In this document: positions 42,740 to 51,228 of the stretch, one piece after another
Numbering within the stretch: the first letter of the stretch is position 1
How the letters are laid out: each line of letters starts with the position of its first letter
NCBI RefSeq assembly: GCF_008639165.1
Contig: NZ_CP029197.1
Span: 1,612,001 to 1,676,000 of the forward strand
Source: Streptomyces venezuelae ATCC 10712
GTDB lineage: Bacteria > Actinomycetota > Actinomycetes > Streptomycetales > Streptomycetaceae
Direction: 5' to 3'
DNA length: 64,000 bases
Notes under the pieces: generated by a model
The model's database searches: none
Told to the model about the DNA's origin: nothing
The model's input: only the letters and a program-made list of their open reading frames with translations
Made by a program: the position numbers and the translations under genes

Positions 42740-43624
42740 TCAGTCGAGGATGAAGTTCTCCAGGTACGACGGGTTCGAGCGGTCGAGCATCGACCGCGAG
42801 CGCGCCGTGATCTGCCGGTCGCTGTGCTCGCTCTCCGGCAGCATCCAGAAGCGGTCGGCGCGGATGCCGTCGACGACGTGCTCGGCGACCTCCTCCACCG
42901 GGGTGAAGGCGACCTCGTGTCCGGCCTCCTTCATGGCGGCCTCCCACTGGTCGAGGCTGCGGTACGGGGTCTTGCGCGGGCGCTGCTTGGCGTACCGCTC
43001 GGGCCGGTTGCGGTGCGACTCCCAGAGTCCGGTGCGGAGCATGTGGGGCCCCGGGAAGAGCACGGACGCGCCCACGCGCGCGTGCTCGGCCCTCAGATGG
43101 GCGTAGAGCGACTCGGTCATCGTGACCACGGCCGCCTTGGTCACCGCGTACACCGAGGCGGTGGGCAGCGGGGCGATGCCGCCGTCGCCGGAGGAGGTGT
43201 TGACGACGTGGCCGGGTTCGCCGCCCGCGATCATGCGGGGGACGAAGGCCTGGATGCCGTGGAAGACGCCCCAGACGTTGACCGCGAAGGCCCACTTCCA
43301 GTCGTTGGGCTCGTGCTCCCACATGCGGCCCTCGGCGCCCGAGCCGACGCCCGCGTTGTTGCAGAGGACGTGGACGGCGCCGAAGGTCTCGTACGCGGCG
43401 TCCGCGAACGCCCGGACCTGGTCGGCGTCGGAGACGTCGACCGTCCGGGCGAGGACCTGCGCCCCGCCCTCCATCAGCTCGTCGGCGGCCTCCGCCAGCG
43501 GGCCCTCCTCGACGTCGCCGAGGACGACGGCGAGGCCTTCGGCGGCGAAGCGGCGGGCCATGGCGAGGCCGATGCCGCTCGCCGCGCCGGTGACGACGGC
43601 GACCTGTCCCGCGCGCAGCTTCAT
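42740..43624 (-). CDS. SDR-family oxidoreductase
   Basis: A 294-residue short-chain dehydrogenase. NAD(P) motif TGAASGIG is at residues 12-19, NNAG at about 90, catalytic Ser in NTSSGDG and YAVTK near 160. An insertion at about residues 200-225 (ESHRNRPERYAKQRPRKTPY) is longer than in typical SDRs. The start overlaps the stop of the acetoacetate-decarboxylase-like gene (TGATG). Probably oxidises or reduces a pathway intermediate; substrate unknown. Confidence 0.92.
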   Translation of the reverse strand: MKLRAGQVAVVTGAASGIGLAMARRFAAEGLAVVLGDVEEGPLAEAADELMEGGAQVLARTVDVSDADQVRAFADAAYETFGAVHVLCNNAGVGSGAEGRMWEHEPNDWKWAFAVNVWGVFHGIQAFVPRMIAGGEPGHVVNTSSGDGGIAPLPTASVYAVTKAAVVTMTESLYAHLRAEHARVGASVLFPGPHMLRTGLWESHRNRPERYAKQRPRKTPYRSLDQWEAAMKEAGHEVAFTPVEEVAEHVVDGIRADRFWMLPESEHSDRQITARSRSMLDRSNPSYLENFILD

Positions 43625-44421
43625 CACACGCTCCCTTCCGGCGGGCCGTCGAGGATCTGCTGCGGGTCGTCGTACCGCTGGTGGATGTACGGCAGCAGGG
43701 CGCGGGCGGAGACGCGTTCGGCGACCGTGCCCTTCTGGTCGGTGGTCTTCTCGCCGATGGTGATCTCGACGATCCGGCGGACCGGCAGGTCGGCGACCGG
43801 GTCGTACATGGACTCGCGCAGGACGACGTCGCCGGTGATCCGCTCCAGCCTGCGCACCTTCTCGTTGCGGACGCAGTGGACGAGGACGGGTTCGGCGTCG
43901 AAGCCGGTGCCGTCGACGCCCGGCAGGAACTTGAAGTAGAAGTCGGTCTTCTCGGCGGGCTCGGGCAGCGGCAGCGGGCCGGACACCGCGCCGCGCACCT
44001 CGACGAAGTCGATGCCGTGCCGCCCGAGCGCGGCGCGGACCACGAGTCCCTCGCGCTCGACGACGACGTCGCCGAGCTTCTTGGGCTCGCCGAAGACCTC
44101 CCGGCCGCCGACGAGTGCCCGCTCGTGGGTCATCGGCATGACCAGCGGGTACCAGCCCTCGCGGTCGCCGTGGGCGGCGGCGACGGCCACGGAGCCGGCG
44201 CCGAGGGGGTAGCCGGGCAGGTCGACCCGGGAGATGTTGGCCCGGACGAGGGGCCGCTCGGTGGGTTTGAGCGGGGGCGGCAGAACGGCCGCCACCACGT
44301 CCGGATCGGTCTCCCAGACGGCGACCACTCCGGTGGACCAGATGTCGGGGAGCTTCGCGCTCTTCGTCCGGGCCGCGGTGATCTCGGCGTCGGTGCGCGC
44401 CCCGTACCGTACTCGTGCCAT
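43624..44421 (-). CDS. acetoacetate-decarboxylase-family protein
   Basis: A 265-residue protein with the family's catalytic EPKK motif at residues 112-115, where one lysine forms a Schiff base with a keto-acid. Further features are LVMPMTHERALVGGREVFG and FKFLPGVDGTGFD. Family members decarboxylate acetoacetate or act as aldolase-dehydratases in secondary metabolism. It is the first gene of the four-gene operon and starts 28 bp from a perfect palindrome that is probably the operator of the divergent TetR regulator. Confidence 0.9.
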   Translation of the reverse strand: MARVRYGARTDAEITAARTKSAKLPDIWSTGVVAVWETDPDVVAAVLPPPLKPTERPLVRANISRVDLPGYPLGAGSVAVAAAHGDREGWYPLVMPMTHERALVGGREVFGEPKKLGDVVVEREGLVVRAALGRHGIDFVEVRGAVSGPLPLPEPAEKTDFYFKFLPGVDGTGFDAEPVLVHCVRNEKVRRLERITGDVVLRESMYDPVADLPVRRIVEITIGEKTTDQKGTVAERVSARALLPYIHQRYDDPQQILDGPPEGSV

Positions 44422-44449
44422 GACGTACCACCCTTCAGGGGGTCGGGTC

Positions 44450-44464
44450 TGTAACAGAGTTACA
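44450..44464. promoter_or_regulatory. probable TetR operator palindrome
   Basis: Perfect inverted repeat TGTAAC-AGA-GTTACA in the 96-bp gap between the decarboxylase-like gene and the TetR gene. Its AT content is high against the surrounding DNA. Position fits control of both divergent units. Confidence 0.75.
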
Positions 44465-44517
44465 CCGGCGGCGATGAAGGGTAAAGACCCGTGCACGCGA
44501 CAGAGTTGGGGGACCGG

Positions 44518-45243
44518 ATGGCGCGCACCGCACTCACCCGGGAGGAGGTCCTGGAGACCGCCGCCGCCCTGGTGAAGCAGCACGGTCCGGACGCCCTCAC
44601 CATGCGCAAGCTCGCGGCCGAGCTCGGCACCGCGGTCACCTCGATCTACTGGCACGTCGGCAACCGCGAGTCCCTCCTGGACGCGCTGGTCGAGCGGACC
44701 GTCGCCGACCTCGCCGCGATCACCGCGCGCGGCCGCACGCCGGCCGCCCGGATCGTCTCGGTGGCCCGCGCGCTGCGCCGGGAGCTGCGGGCGCGCCCGC
44801 ACCTGGTGGCGATGGTCCACGAACGGGGTCTGACGGAACGCATGTTCCTGCCCGCCCAGCGCACCCTGGCCCAGGAGGTGCACGCGGCCGGGCTGCGCGG
44901 CGCGCGGGCGGCGGAGGCGGTCCGGGCGGTGCAGATCCAGGTCGTCGGCCACGTGCTGGTCGAGCGCAACCGCGAACGGGCCCCGGTCCAGTCCCCGGCC
45001 GAGGTGGAGCTCTGGCAGACCGCCACGACCGACCCGCCGGACCCGGCTCTCACCCGCGCCCTGGCCGCCCCGATCGACCCGGAGCGGCTCTTCACCACCT
45101 CCGTACGCGCCCTGGTGGACGGGCTTTTGACCCCCGGGAACGCCCCGGCCGCGCCGACCGCCCCGGCCGGTGGACGGCCCGTCGGGGACCCGGAGCGGGA
45201 CACCGGGGACGGAGGGGTCGGTCGTGGGCCGTATTCTCATTGA
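44518..45243 (+). CDS. TetR-family transcriptional regulator
   Basis: A 241-residue repressor. The ATG at 44518 is preferred (GGGGGA about 5-10 bases upstream); an in-frame GTG at 44491 is possible. The DNA-binding domain (about residues 5-55) has LTREEVLETAAALVKQHGPDALTMRKLAAELGTAVTSIYWHVGNRESLL, a typical helix-turn-helix. The C-terminal ligand-binding part is helical, and the last 40 residues are Pro/Gly-rich. It faces the decarboxylase/SDR/amidohydrolase operon. The likely ligand is a pathway substrate or intermediate. Confidence 0.93.
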   Translation: MARTALTREEVLETAAALVKQHGPDALTMRKLAAELGTAVTSIYWHVGNRESLLDALVERTVADLAAITARGRTPAARIVSVARALRRELRARPHLVAMVHERGLTERMFLPAQRTLAQEVHAAGLRGARAAEAVRAVQIQVVGHVLVERNRERAPVQSPAEVELWQTATTDPPDPALTRALAAPIDPERLFTTSVRALVDGLLTPGNAPAAPTAPAGGRPVGDPERDTGDGGVGRGPYSH

Positions 45244-45245
45244 CC

Positions 45246-46232
45246 GTGCTTGACGACCGTACGACAGCAGCGACGTGGCCGGCCGCCTACCCGCAGGGGT
45301 ACGCGGTCGTCGACGTGGAGACCACCGGACTCGCCCGCGACGACCGGATAGTGTCGGCTGCCGTCTACCGGCTGGACGCCCAGGGGAACGTCGAGGACCA
45401 CTGGTACACCCTCGTCAACCCCGAGCGCGATCCGGGACCCGTCTGGATCCACGGGCTCACCACCGACGTCCTGGCGGGCGCGCCGCTCTTCCCGGAGATC
45501 GCGGCGGAGTTCGCGGCCCGGCTGGACGGGCGGGTGCTCGTCGCTCACAACGCCATGTTCGACTGGCAGATGATCGCCCGGGAGTACGCGCGCGCGGAGT
45601 CCGCCGCCCCGGTGCGGCAGCGGCTGTGCACGATCGCGCTCGCCAAGGAGCTGTCGCTGCCGCTGCCCAACCACAAGCTGGAGTCGCTCGCCGCGCACTT
45701 CGGCGTCGTGCAGCAGCGCGCGCACAACGCGCTCGACGACGCGCGGGTGCTCGCCGAGGCGTTCCGGCCGAGTCTGCACGCGGCGGCCGAGCGGAACGTC
45801 AGGCTGCCGCTGCTGGAGTGCCGGCCGCTGACCGAGTGGGCCTCCTCGTCCGAGCGGCCCCGGATCGGGCAGCAGGCCTCGTCCCCGTACGGCTCCTCGT
45901 ACCGGGCCGGCAGCTGGCGTCCCTCGCGGAAGCGTCCGCCGTGCCCGTACCCCAACCCCGGCCGGTACGAGACGGACAAACCTCTCAAGCAGGGCATGCG
46001 GGTGGCGTTCTCGGGGGACACCTCCGTCGACCGCGAGCTCCTGGAGGACCGCACCGTCGACGCCGGACTCCATGTCGCCGGCAGCGTCTCCCGGCTGACC
46101 AGCCTGCTGGTCACCAACGACCCGGACTCCGCCACCTCCAAGACCGTCAAGGCCAAGTCCTTCGGCACGCCGATCGTCGACGAGGCCGCCTACACCCAGC
46201 TCCTGAGGGACGTGGCCCCGGCAGACGGGTGA
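45246..46232 (+). CDS. DEDDh 3'-5' exonuclease with C-terminal BRCT domain
   Basis: A 328-residue DnaQ-type exonuclease. Exo I VVDVETTG supplies D23 and E25; Exo II is in VAHNAMFDW and Exo III in HNALDDAR with the general-base His. A Pro/Arg/Ser-rich linker (about 205-240) leads to a BRCT domain (about 245-320; GMRVAFSGDTSVDREL, LVTNDPDSATSKTVKAKSFG). The pair is probably a repair or editing nuclease. The GTG at 45246 was chosen; TATTCT at 45232-45237 lies 8 bases upstream, consistent with a leaderless transcript, and a TTG at 45240 is the alternative. The gene begins right after the TetR stop. Confidence 0.92.
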   Translation: MLDDRTTAATWPAAYPQGYAVVDVETTGLARDDRIVSAAVYRLDAQGNVEDHWYTLVNPERDPGPVWIHGLTTDVLAGAPLFPEIAAEFAARLDGRVLVAHNAMFDWQMIAREYARAESAAPVRQRLCTIALAKELSLPLPNHKLESLAAHFGVVQQRAHNALDDARVLAEAFRPSLHAAAERNVRLPLLECRPLTEWASSSERPRIGQQASSPYGSSYRAGSWRPSRKRPPCPYPNPGRYETDKPLKQGMRVAFSGDTSVDRELLEDRTVDAGLHVAGSVSRLTSLLVTNDPDSATSKTVKAKSFGTPIVDEAAYTQLLRDVAPADG

Positions 46233-46246
46233 CACCCCCCGCCCCT

Positions 46247-46274
46247 GCGGGCGTGCCGAGCTGCGCACGCCCGC
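46247..46274 (+). terminator. hairpin terminator after the exonuclease gene
   Basis: A 10-bp stem GCGGGCGTGC/GCACGCCCGC with flanking C/G runs, 14 bp after the stop. Confidence 0.85.
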
Positions 46275-46296
46275 CGGGGGCTCCACCCTGTGGCGC

Positions 46297-46530
46297 ATGG
46301 CACGTTGTGAGGTCTGCGGAAACGATTACGGCATGTCCTTCGAGGTTCATGCACAGGGCGCGATCCATGTCTTCGACTGCTTCGCCTGCGCCATCCACCG
46401 CATGGCGCCCATCTGCGAGCACTGCCGGGTCCAGATCATCGGACAGGGCGTCGAGGTCGACGGCAGCTGGTACTGCGGCGGCCACTGCGCCCGCGCGGAG
46501 GGAAAGGTGGGCATCGTCGACAGGGTCTGA
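46297..46530 (+). CDS. small zinc-ribbon-type protein
   Basis: A 77-residue protein with nine cysteines: CEVCGND (residues 4-7), DCFACAIH (about 28-31), CEHC (about 40-43), and YCGGHC (about 60-64), plus His residues. It probably binds two zinc ions. It resembles prokaryotic metallothionein-like or ribbon proteins; no function is known. Conserved in Streptomyces. A GTG/ATG ambiguity does not arise: the ATG at 46297 starts MARCEVCGNDYG. Confidence 0.82.
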   Translation: MARCEVCGNDYGMSFEVHAQGAIHVFDCFACAIHRMAPICEHCRVQIIGQGVEVDGSWYCGGHCARAEGKVGIVDRV

Positions 46531-46608
46531 GGAAACGATCCTCGGCTCGCCCGGTCGAGCCGAACCCCCCGTGCGTGCACCCCATGGACCGAGTTGTACG
46601 GTCATGGG

Positions 46609-47427
46609 GTGTACCGCTTCCTGTTGTCCCGGCAGTGGGTGATCCTCACCCTCATCGCACTCGTCCTCGTCCCGACGATGATCGAGCTGGGCTTCTGGCA
46701 GTTCCACCGGCACGAACGCCGGGTCGCCCAGAACTCCCTGATCGCGGACAGCATCGCGGCGAAGCCGGTCCCGGTCGAGGAGCTCACCTCCCCCGGGCAC
46801 ACGGTCCCGCGCTCCGACTACTGGCGGCCCGCCACCGCCACCGGCACCTTCGACACCGCCCACGAGGTGGTGGTCCGGCGCCGTACCTCCTCCGACGACC
46901 GGGTGGGCGTGCACGTCCTCACCCCGCTGGTCCTCCGGGACGGGAAGACCGTCCTGGTCAACCGCGGCTGGGTGGAGGCCGCCGCCGACCAGCACTCCTA
47001 CCCGCCGGTGCCGCCCGCCCCCAAGGGCGAGGTCACCATCACCGGCCGCCTCAAGGCCGACGAGACGACCGGCGCCAGCGGCATCAAGGACCTGAAGGGC
47101 CTGCCCGACCGCCAGGTCATGCTGATCAACAGCCGGCAGCAGGCCGAGCTCATCGGCCGCGAGGTCCTCGGCGGCTACCTCGAACTGATCGCTCCCGAGC
47201 CCGCCGGCGGCACCCCCGAGCCGATCCCCGCGCCCGACCACGACTCGATCGGCGCCCACATGGCGTACGCCGTGCAGTGGTGGCTCTTCGCGGCCGGCGT
47301 GCCCGTCGGCTGGGTGATCCTGGTCCGCCGGGAGAAGCGTGACCAGCAGGCCGCAGCGGAGGCCCCCGAGGCCCCGGAGAACCCCGATCGGGACGCGGAC
47401 GCGATCCAGGCCACTCCGTCCCGCTGA
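46609..47427 (+). CDS. SURF1-family cytochrome oxidase assembly protein
   Basis: A 272-residue membrane protein aiding heme insertion into aa3-type cytochrome c oxidase. The GTG at 46609 gives the conserved start (M)YRFLLSRQWVILTL. The first helix is followed by ELGFWQFHRHERR. The central extracytoplasmic domain has VLVNRGWVEAA and the second helix lies near residue 225 (YAVQWWLFAAGVPVGWVILV). A charged Ala/Glu/Pro tail ends the protein. The in-frame TTG at 46594 is less likely. Confidence 0.93.
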   Translation: MYRFLLSRQWVILTLIALVLVPTMIELGFWQFHRHERRVAQNSLIADSIAAKPVPVEELTSPGHTVPRSDYWRPATATGTFDTAHEVVVRRRTSSDDRVGVHVLTPLVLRDGKTVLVNRGWVEAAADQHSYPPVPPAPKGEVTITGRLKADETTGASGIKDLKGLPDRQVMLINSRQQAELIGREVLGGYLELIAPEPAGGTPEPIPAPDHDSIGAHMAYAVQWWLFAAGVPVGWVILVRREKRDQQAAAEAPEAPENPDRDADAIQATPSR

Positions 47428-47461
47428 TTGACCGGCGCCACATCCGGGAACAGCCCAAAGC

Positions 47462-49252
47462 GTGACGCAACGTATCGACGACTACGCCCTCATCGGCGAT
47501 CTCCAGACCGCCGCACTCGTCGGCCGCGACGGATCGGTCGACTGGCTGTGTCTGCCCCGCTTCGACTCCGCCGCCTGCTTCGCCGCGATCCTCGGCGACG
47601 AGGACAACGGCCACTGGCGGCTCGCCCCCAAGGGCGCCACGACCTGCGCCACCCGCCGGTACGCGGAGGACTCCCTCGTCCTGGAGACCTACTGGGAGAC
47701 CCGTACGGGCACGGTCAAGGTCACCGACTTCATGCCGCAGCGGGACCGCGCCCCCGACCTGATGCGGATCGTCGAGGGCCTCAGCGGCAGCGTCGAGATG
47801 AGCGGCGTGCTGCGGCTGCGCTTCGACTACGGCTCGGTCGTGCCCTGGATGCGCCGCTCCGACGGCCACCGGGTCGCGGTCGCCGGTCCCGACGCGGTCT
47901 GGCTGCGCAGCGAGCCGCCGGTGAAGACCTGGGGCCAGCAGTTCTCCACCTGCTCCTCGTTCACCGTCGCCGCCGGCGAGAAGGTCGCCTTCGTGCTGAC
48001 CTGGCATCCCTCGCACGAACCCCGCCCCGACCTCGTCGACCCCTACGAGGCCCTGGAGCAGTCGCTCGCTGACTGGCGCGCATGGGCGGCCCGCTGCACG
48101 TACCAGGGCCCCTACCGGGAGGCGGTGCTGCGCTCCCTCATCACCCTCAAGGCGCTCACCTACGCCCCGACCGGCGGGATCATGGCCGCCCCCACCACCT
48201 CCCTCCCCGAGGAGGTCGGCGGCGTGCGGAACTGGGACTACCGCGCCTGCTGGCTGCGGGACTCCTCCCTGACCCTCGGCGCGCTGCTCGCCGCCGGATA
48301 CGTCGACGAGGCATGCGCCTGGCGGGACTGGCTGCTCCGCTCGGTCGCCGGGGACCCGGCCGACCTGCAGATCATGTACGGCCCGGCCGGGGAACGCCGA
48401 CTCCCCGAGACGACCCTGCCGTGGCTGCGGGGGTACGCCGACTCGGCGCCGGTACGGACCGGGAACGCGGCCGTGGACCAGTTCCAGCTCGACGTGTACG
48501 GCGAGGTCATGGACTCGCTGCACCGGGCGCGCGAGGCCGGCATCCCGGCCGAGCGGCACGCCTGGAACCTCCAGCTGAGCCTGCTCGGCTTCCTGGAGTC
48601 GACCTGGCGCGAACCCGACGAGGGCCTGTGGGAGGTCCGCGGGCCCCGCCGCCACTTCACCCACTCCAAAGTGATGGCCTGGGTGGCCGCCGACCGCGCG
48701 GTCCGCACCCTGGAGGCCGACCCCTCACTGCCGGGCGACGCGGCGCGGTGGCGGACGATGCGGGACGAGATCCACGCACAGGTGTGCGCGATGGCCTACG
48801 ACCCCGCCCGGAACACCTTCACCCAGTCGTACGGCTCGCTGGAGCTGGACGCGGCGACCCTGCTGATCCCGCAGGTCGGCTTCCTGCCGCCGGACGACCC
48901 CCGGGTGGTGGGCACGGTGGACGCCGTGATGGCCGAGCTGCTGCACGGCGGCTACGTACGCCGCTACAGCACCGACTCGGGCGCGGTGGACGGCCTCCCG
49001 GGCGACGAGGGCACCTTCCTGGTCTGCTCGTTCTGGCTCGCGGACGCCCTGCGGCTGACCGGCAGGCCCGAGGAGGCCCGCGAGCTCTTCGAGCGGCTCG
49101 TGGCCCTCCGCAACGACGTGGGGCTCCTGGCGGAGGAGTACGACCCGGTGACGGACCGCCAGCTCGGCAACTTCCCGCAGGCCTTCAGCCACATCGGCCT
49201 GGTGGGCACGGCCTTCGCACTGGCCCGGGAGGATCGGGACCCGGCAGGATAG
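47462..49252 (+). CDS. glycoside hydrolase family 15 protein
   Basis: A 596-residue intracellular GH15 enzyme of the glucoamylase/trehalase-like type. The N-terminal domain starts IDDYALIGDLQTAALVGRDGSVDWLCLPRFDS, the typical trehalase-like beta-sandwich. The (alpha/alpha)6 catalytic domain includes the substrate-binding RNWDYRACWLRDSS motif and a later EEYDPVTDRQLGNFPQAFSHIGL segment with the catalytic acid region. There is no signal peptide. Actinobacterial members hydrolyse trehalose or malto-oligosaccharides. The GTG start is at 47462. Confidence 0.93.
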   Translation: MTQRIDDYALIGDLQTAALVGRDGSVDWLCLPRFDSAACFAAILGDEDNGHWRLAPKGATTCATRRYAEDSLVLETYWETRTGTVKVTDFMPQRDRAPDLMRIVEGLSGSVEMSGVLRLRFDYGSVVPWMRRSDGHRVAVAGPDAVWLRSEPPVKTWGQQFSTCSSFTVAAGEKVAFVLTWHPSHEPRPDLVDPYEALEQSLADWRAWAARCTYQGPYREAVLRSLITLKALTYAPTGGIMAAPTTSLPEEVGGVRNWDYRACWLRDSSLTLGALLAAGYVDEACAWRDWLLRSVAGDPADLQIMYGPAGERRLPETTLPWLRGYADSAPVRTGNAAVDQFQLDVYGEVMDSLHRAREAGIPAERHAWNLQLSLLGFLESTWREPDEGLWEVRGPRRHFTHSKVMAWVAADRAVRTLEADPSLPGDAARWRTMRDEIHAQVCAMAYDPARNTFTQSYGSLELDAATLLIPQVGFLPPDDPRVVGTVDAVMAELLHGGYVRRYSTDSGAVDGLPGDEGTFLVCSFWLADALRLTGRPEEARELFERLVALRNDVGLLAEEYDPVTDRQLGNFPQAFSHIGLVGTAFALAREDRDPAG

Positions 49253-49256
49253 GGCC

Positions 49257-50012
49257 ATGGATCTTGGACTGAAGGACCGTGTGTACGTGGTGACCGGGGC
49301 GACGCGCGGGCTCGGGCGGGCCTCCGCCGAGGCCCTGCTCGCCGAGGGCGCCCAGGTGCTCGTCACCGGGCGTGAGGAGAAGAGCGTCGCCGAGGCCGTG
49401 GCCGAGCTGGGGCCGGGGGCGGCCGGGCTCGCCGCCGACAACACCGACCCGGAGACCCCCGCCCGGCTGATCGCCGAGGCCCGGGCGCGGTTCGGCGGCT
49501 TCGACGGCATCCTGATCAGCGTCGGCGGTCCGGCGCCCGGCTTCGCCGCGGACAACACCGACGAGCAGTGGGCCGCCGCCTTCGACACCGTCTTCCTCGG
49601 AGCCGTCCGGCTGGCGCGCGCGGCCGCCGCGACGCTCGGCGAGGGCGGGGTCATCGGCTTCGTCCTGTCCGGCTCGGTCCACGAGCCGATCCCCGGCCTG
49701 ACCATCTCCAACGGGCTCCGCCCGGGCCTCGCCGGCTTCGCGAAGTCCCTGGCGAACGACCTGGGCCCGCGCGGGGTACGGGTCGTCGGGCTGCTGCCGA
49801 GCCGCATCGACACCGACCGGGTGCGGTCCCTCGACGCGCTCTCCGGCGACGCGGACGCGGCCCGCGCGGCCAACGAGGCCACCATCCCGCTGCGCCGCTA
49901 CGGCACCCCGGAGGAGTTCGGGCGGACGGCGGCCTTCCTGCTGTCGCCGGCCGCCTCGTACCTCACGGGCCTGATGCTCCCGGTGGACGGCGGGGCGCGC
50001 GCCGGGTTCTGA
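49257..50012 (+). CDS. SDR-family protein with atypical active site
   Basis: A 251-residue classical-fold SDR. TGATRGLG (residues 13-20) binds the cofactor and SVGGPAPG replaces the usual NNAG. At the normal YxxxK position it has SNGLR in ISNGLRPGLAGFAK, so Tyr and Lys are replaced; a variant seen in a recognised SDR subgroup. Activity may differ from canonical members. It starts 4 bp after the GH15 gene, so the two are probably co-expressed. Confidence 0.9.
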   Translation: MDLGLKDRVYVVTGATRGLGRASAEALLAEGAQVLVTGREEKSVAEAVAELGPGAAGLAADNTDPETPARLIAEARARFGGFDGILISVGGPAPGFAADNTDEQWAAAFDTVFLGAVRLARAAAATLGEGGVIGFVLSGSVHEPIPGLTISNGLRPGLAGFAKSLANDLGPRGVRVVGLLPSRIDTDRVRSLDALSGDADAARAANEATIPLRRYGTPEEFGRTAAFLLSPAASYLTGLMLPVDGGARAGF

Positions 50013-50015
50013 CCC

Positions 50016-50603
50016 TCAGGCGACCCGGCGGGCCCGGTGCTTGACCGCCCGCAGCCGCGCCTCGGTGGGCAGCGCGGGCAGGCCCGTGGCCGTCCGGGCG
50101 TGGGCCAGGGCCTGGGTGCTGAGGGTCGTCAGGGCGTCCCCCGGCGAGGCGTACGGCTCCAGGTGGAGCGCGACGCGGGTACGGGGGGCGGCCCGGCGGC
50201 CCGTGAGTGCGACCTGGGCGCGGGCCACGCCCTCCTGGGCGGTGGCGTCCGCCTCCAGGACACCCTCGAGGGCCCGGCCGCGCACGATCGCCTCCTCGCC
50301 GTCGCCGCTGTCGACGACGACCTCGGCGAGCCGGGCCCGGCGGAACTGGACGAGCAGCCACCACAGGGCGAGCAGGACGATGATCCCGAGGACGGCGATG
50401 ACCACCGGCCACCACCAGCCCTCGTCCCGCCAGCGCTGCCGGTCGGCGGTGGAGAGCAGCACGTCCGAGGGGCCCGACCAGGGCCACCAGGACGGCACGG
50501 GGAGATCGAGGGCGGCGGCGAGGACTCCGCCGCCGAGGACGACGAGGAGCAGCCCGGCGAGCCCGAGCAGGGCGCGGTTGACGCGCCGGAGGACGACCGT
50601 CAC
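50016..50603 (-). CDS. amaP: alkaline-shock membrane anchor protein AmaP-like
   Basis: A 195-residue protein with two hydrophobic helices (about residues 12-35 and 65-87) and a cytoplasmic C-terminal domain resembling AmaP, which anchors Asp23 to the membrane in Gram-positive bacteria. It is the last gene of a five-gene minus-strand cluster with two Asp23-domain genes. Conservation is clear in the helix/loop pattern and the RAALEGV region, but the sequence is divergent. Confidence 0.8.
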   Translation of the reverse strand: MTVVLRRVNRALLGLAGLLLVVLGGGVLAAALDLPVPSWWPWSGPSDVLLSTADRQRWRDEGWWWPVVIAVLGIIVLLALWWLLVQFRRARLAEVVVDSGDGEEAIVRGRALEGVLEADATAQEGVARAQVALTGRRAAPRTRVALHLEPYASPGDALTTLSTQALAHARTATGLPALPTEARLRAVKHRARRVA

Positions 50604-50607
50604 CGGG

Positions 50608-51228
50608 TCACCCCTTCCTGGGCGGGCGGGCCACCCGTACCGTGAGCGCCGGCCGGCGGGCGAGGCCGAGCTCCTCGACGCCGGCCGCGAGGACCGTCTC
50701 GACGTCGGCGCGTACCTCGTCGAGCGCCCGGAAGTGGGAGACCGCCCTGACGGCCACCTTGCCGCGGCCGACCTTGACCCGGACGGACTGCACGCCGGAG
50801 ACCTCCATGACGCGGTCCCGCAGCGTGAGGGCCGCCGCCTCCCGGTCGAGCCCGGCCCGTACGTCGGCGTGCTCGCGGCGCATCGGGAGGACGGCGCGCA
50901 GCCCGGGCGTCACGGCCAGGACCAGGAGCCAGACGCCGAGGACGACGGCGAGGGCGGCGCCCAGGACGACCCAGGTGTCGTCGAGCGGCCGGGTCGCGAG
51001 GCCGTCGGCGAGTTCCCGCCGCCAGGCCATGGCGCTGCGGTCGGCCCGTACGGCCGCGACGTCGTAGAGCAGGAGCCCGGCTCCGCCGAGGACGAGGGCC
51101 GCGAGCAGGGCGGCCGGGATGCGGCGGACGGCCCAGAAGCGCCGGACGGGTCCTGCGGGGGCGGGCTCGGCCAGCACGGGGACGTCGTCGGCGTCCGGGG
51201 CGGACCGCGGGACGGGGGCGGTGGTCAT
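50608..51228 (-). CDS. DUF6286-type membrane protein of the Asp23 cluster
   Basis: A 206-residue protein with two membrane helices (AALLAALVLGGAGLLLYD and WVVLGAALAVVLGVWLLVLA) and a soluble C-terminal domain (VMEVSGVQSVRVKVGRGKVAVRAVS, then LTVRVARPPRKG). The ATG at 51228 overlaps the upstream Asp23 gene's stop (ATGA). It sits 4 bp before amaP. Function unknown; the neighbourhood points to envelope-stress scaffolding. Confidence 0.8.
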   Translation of the reverse strand: MTTAPVPRSAPDADDVPVLAEPAPAGPVRRFWAVRRIPAALLAALVLGGAGLLLYDVAAVRADRSAMAWRRELADGLATRPLDDTWVVLGAALAVVLGVWLLVLAVTPGLRAVLPMRREHADVRAGLDREAAALTLRDRVMEVSGVQSVRVKVGRGKVAVRAVSHFRALDEVRADVETVLAAGVEELGLARRPALTVRVARPPRKG

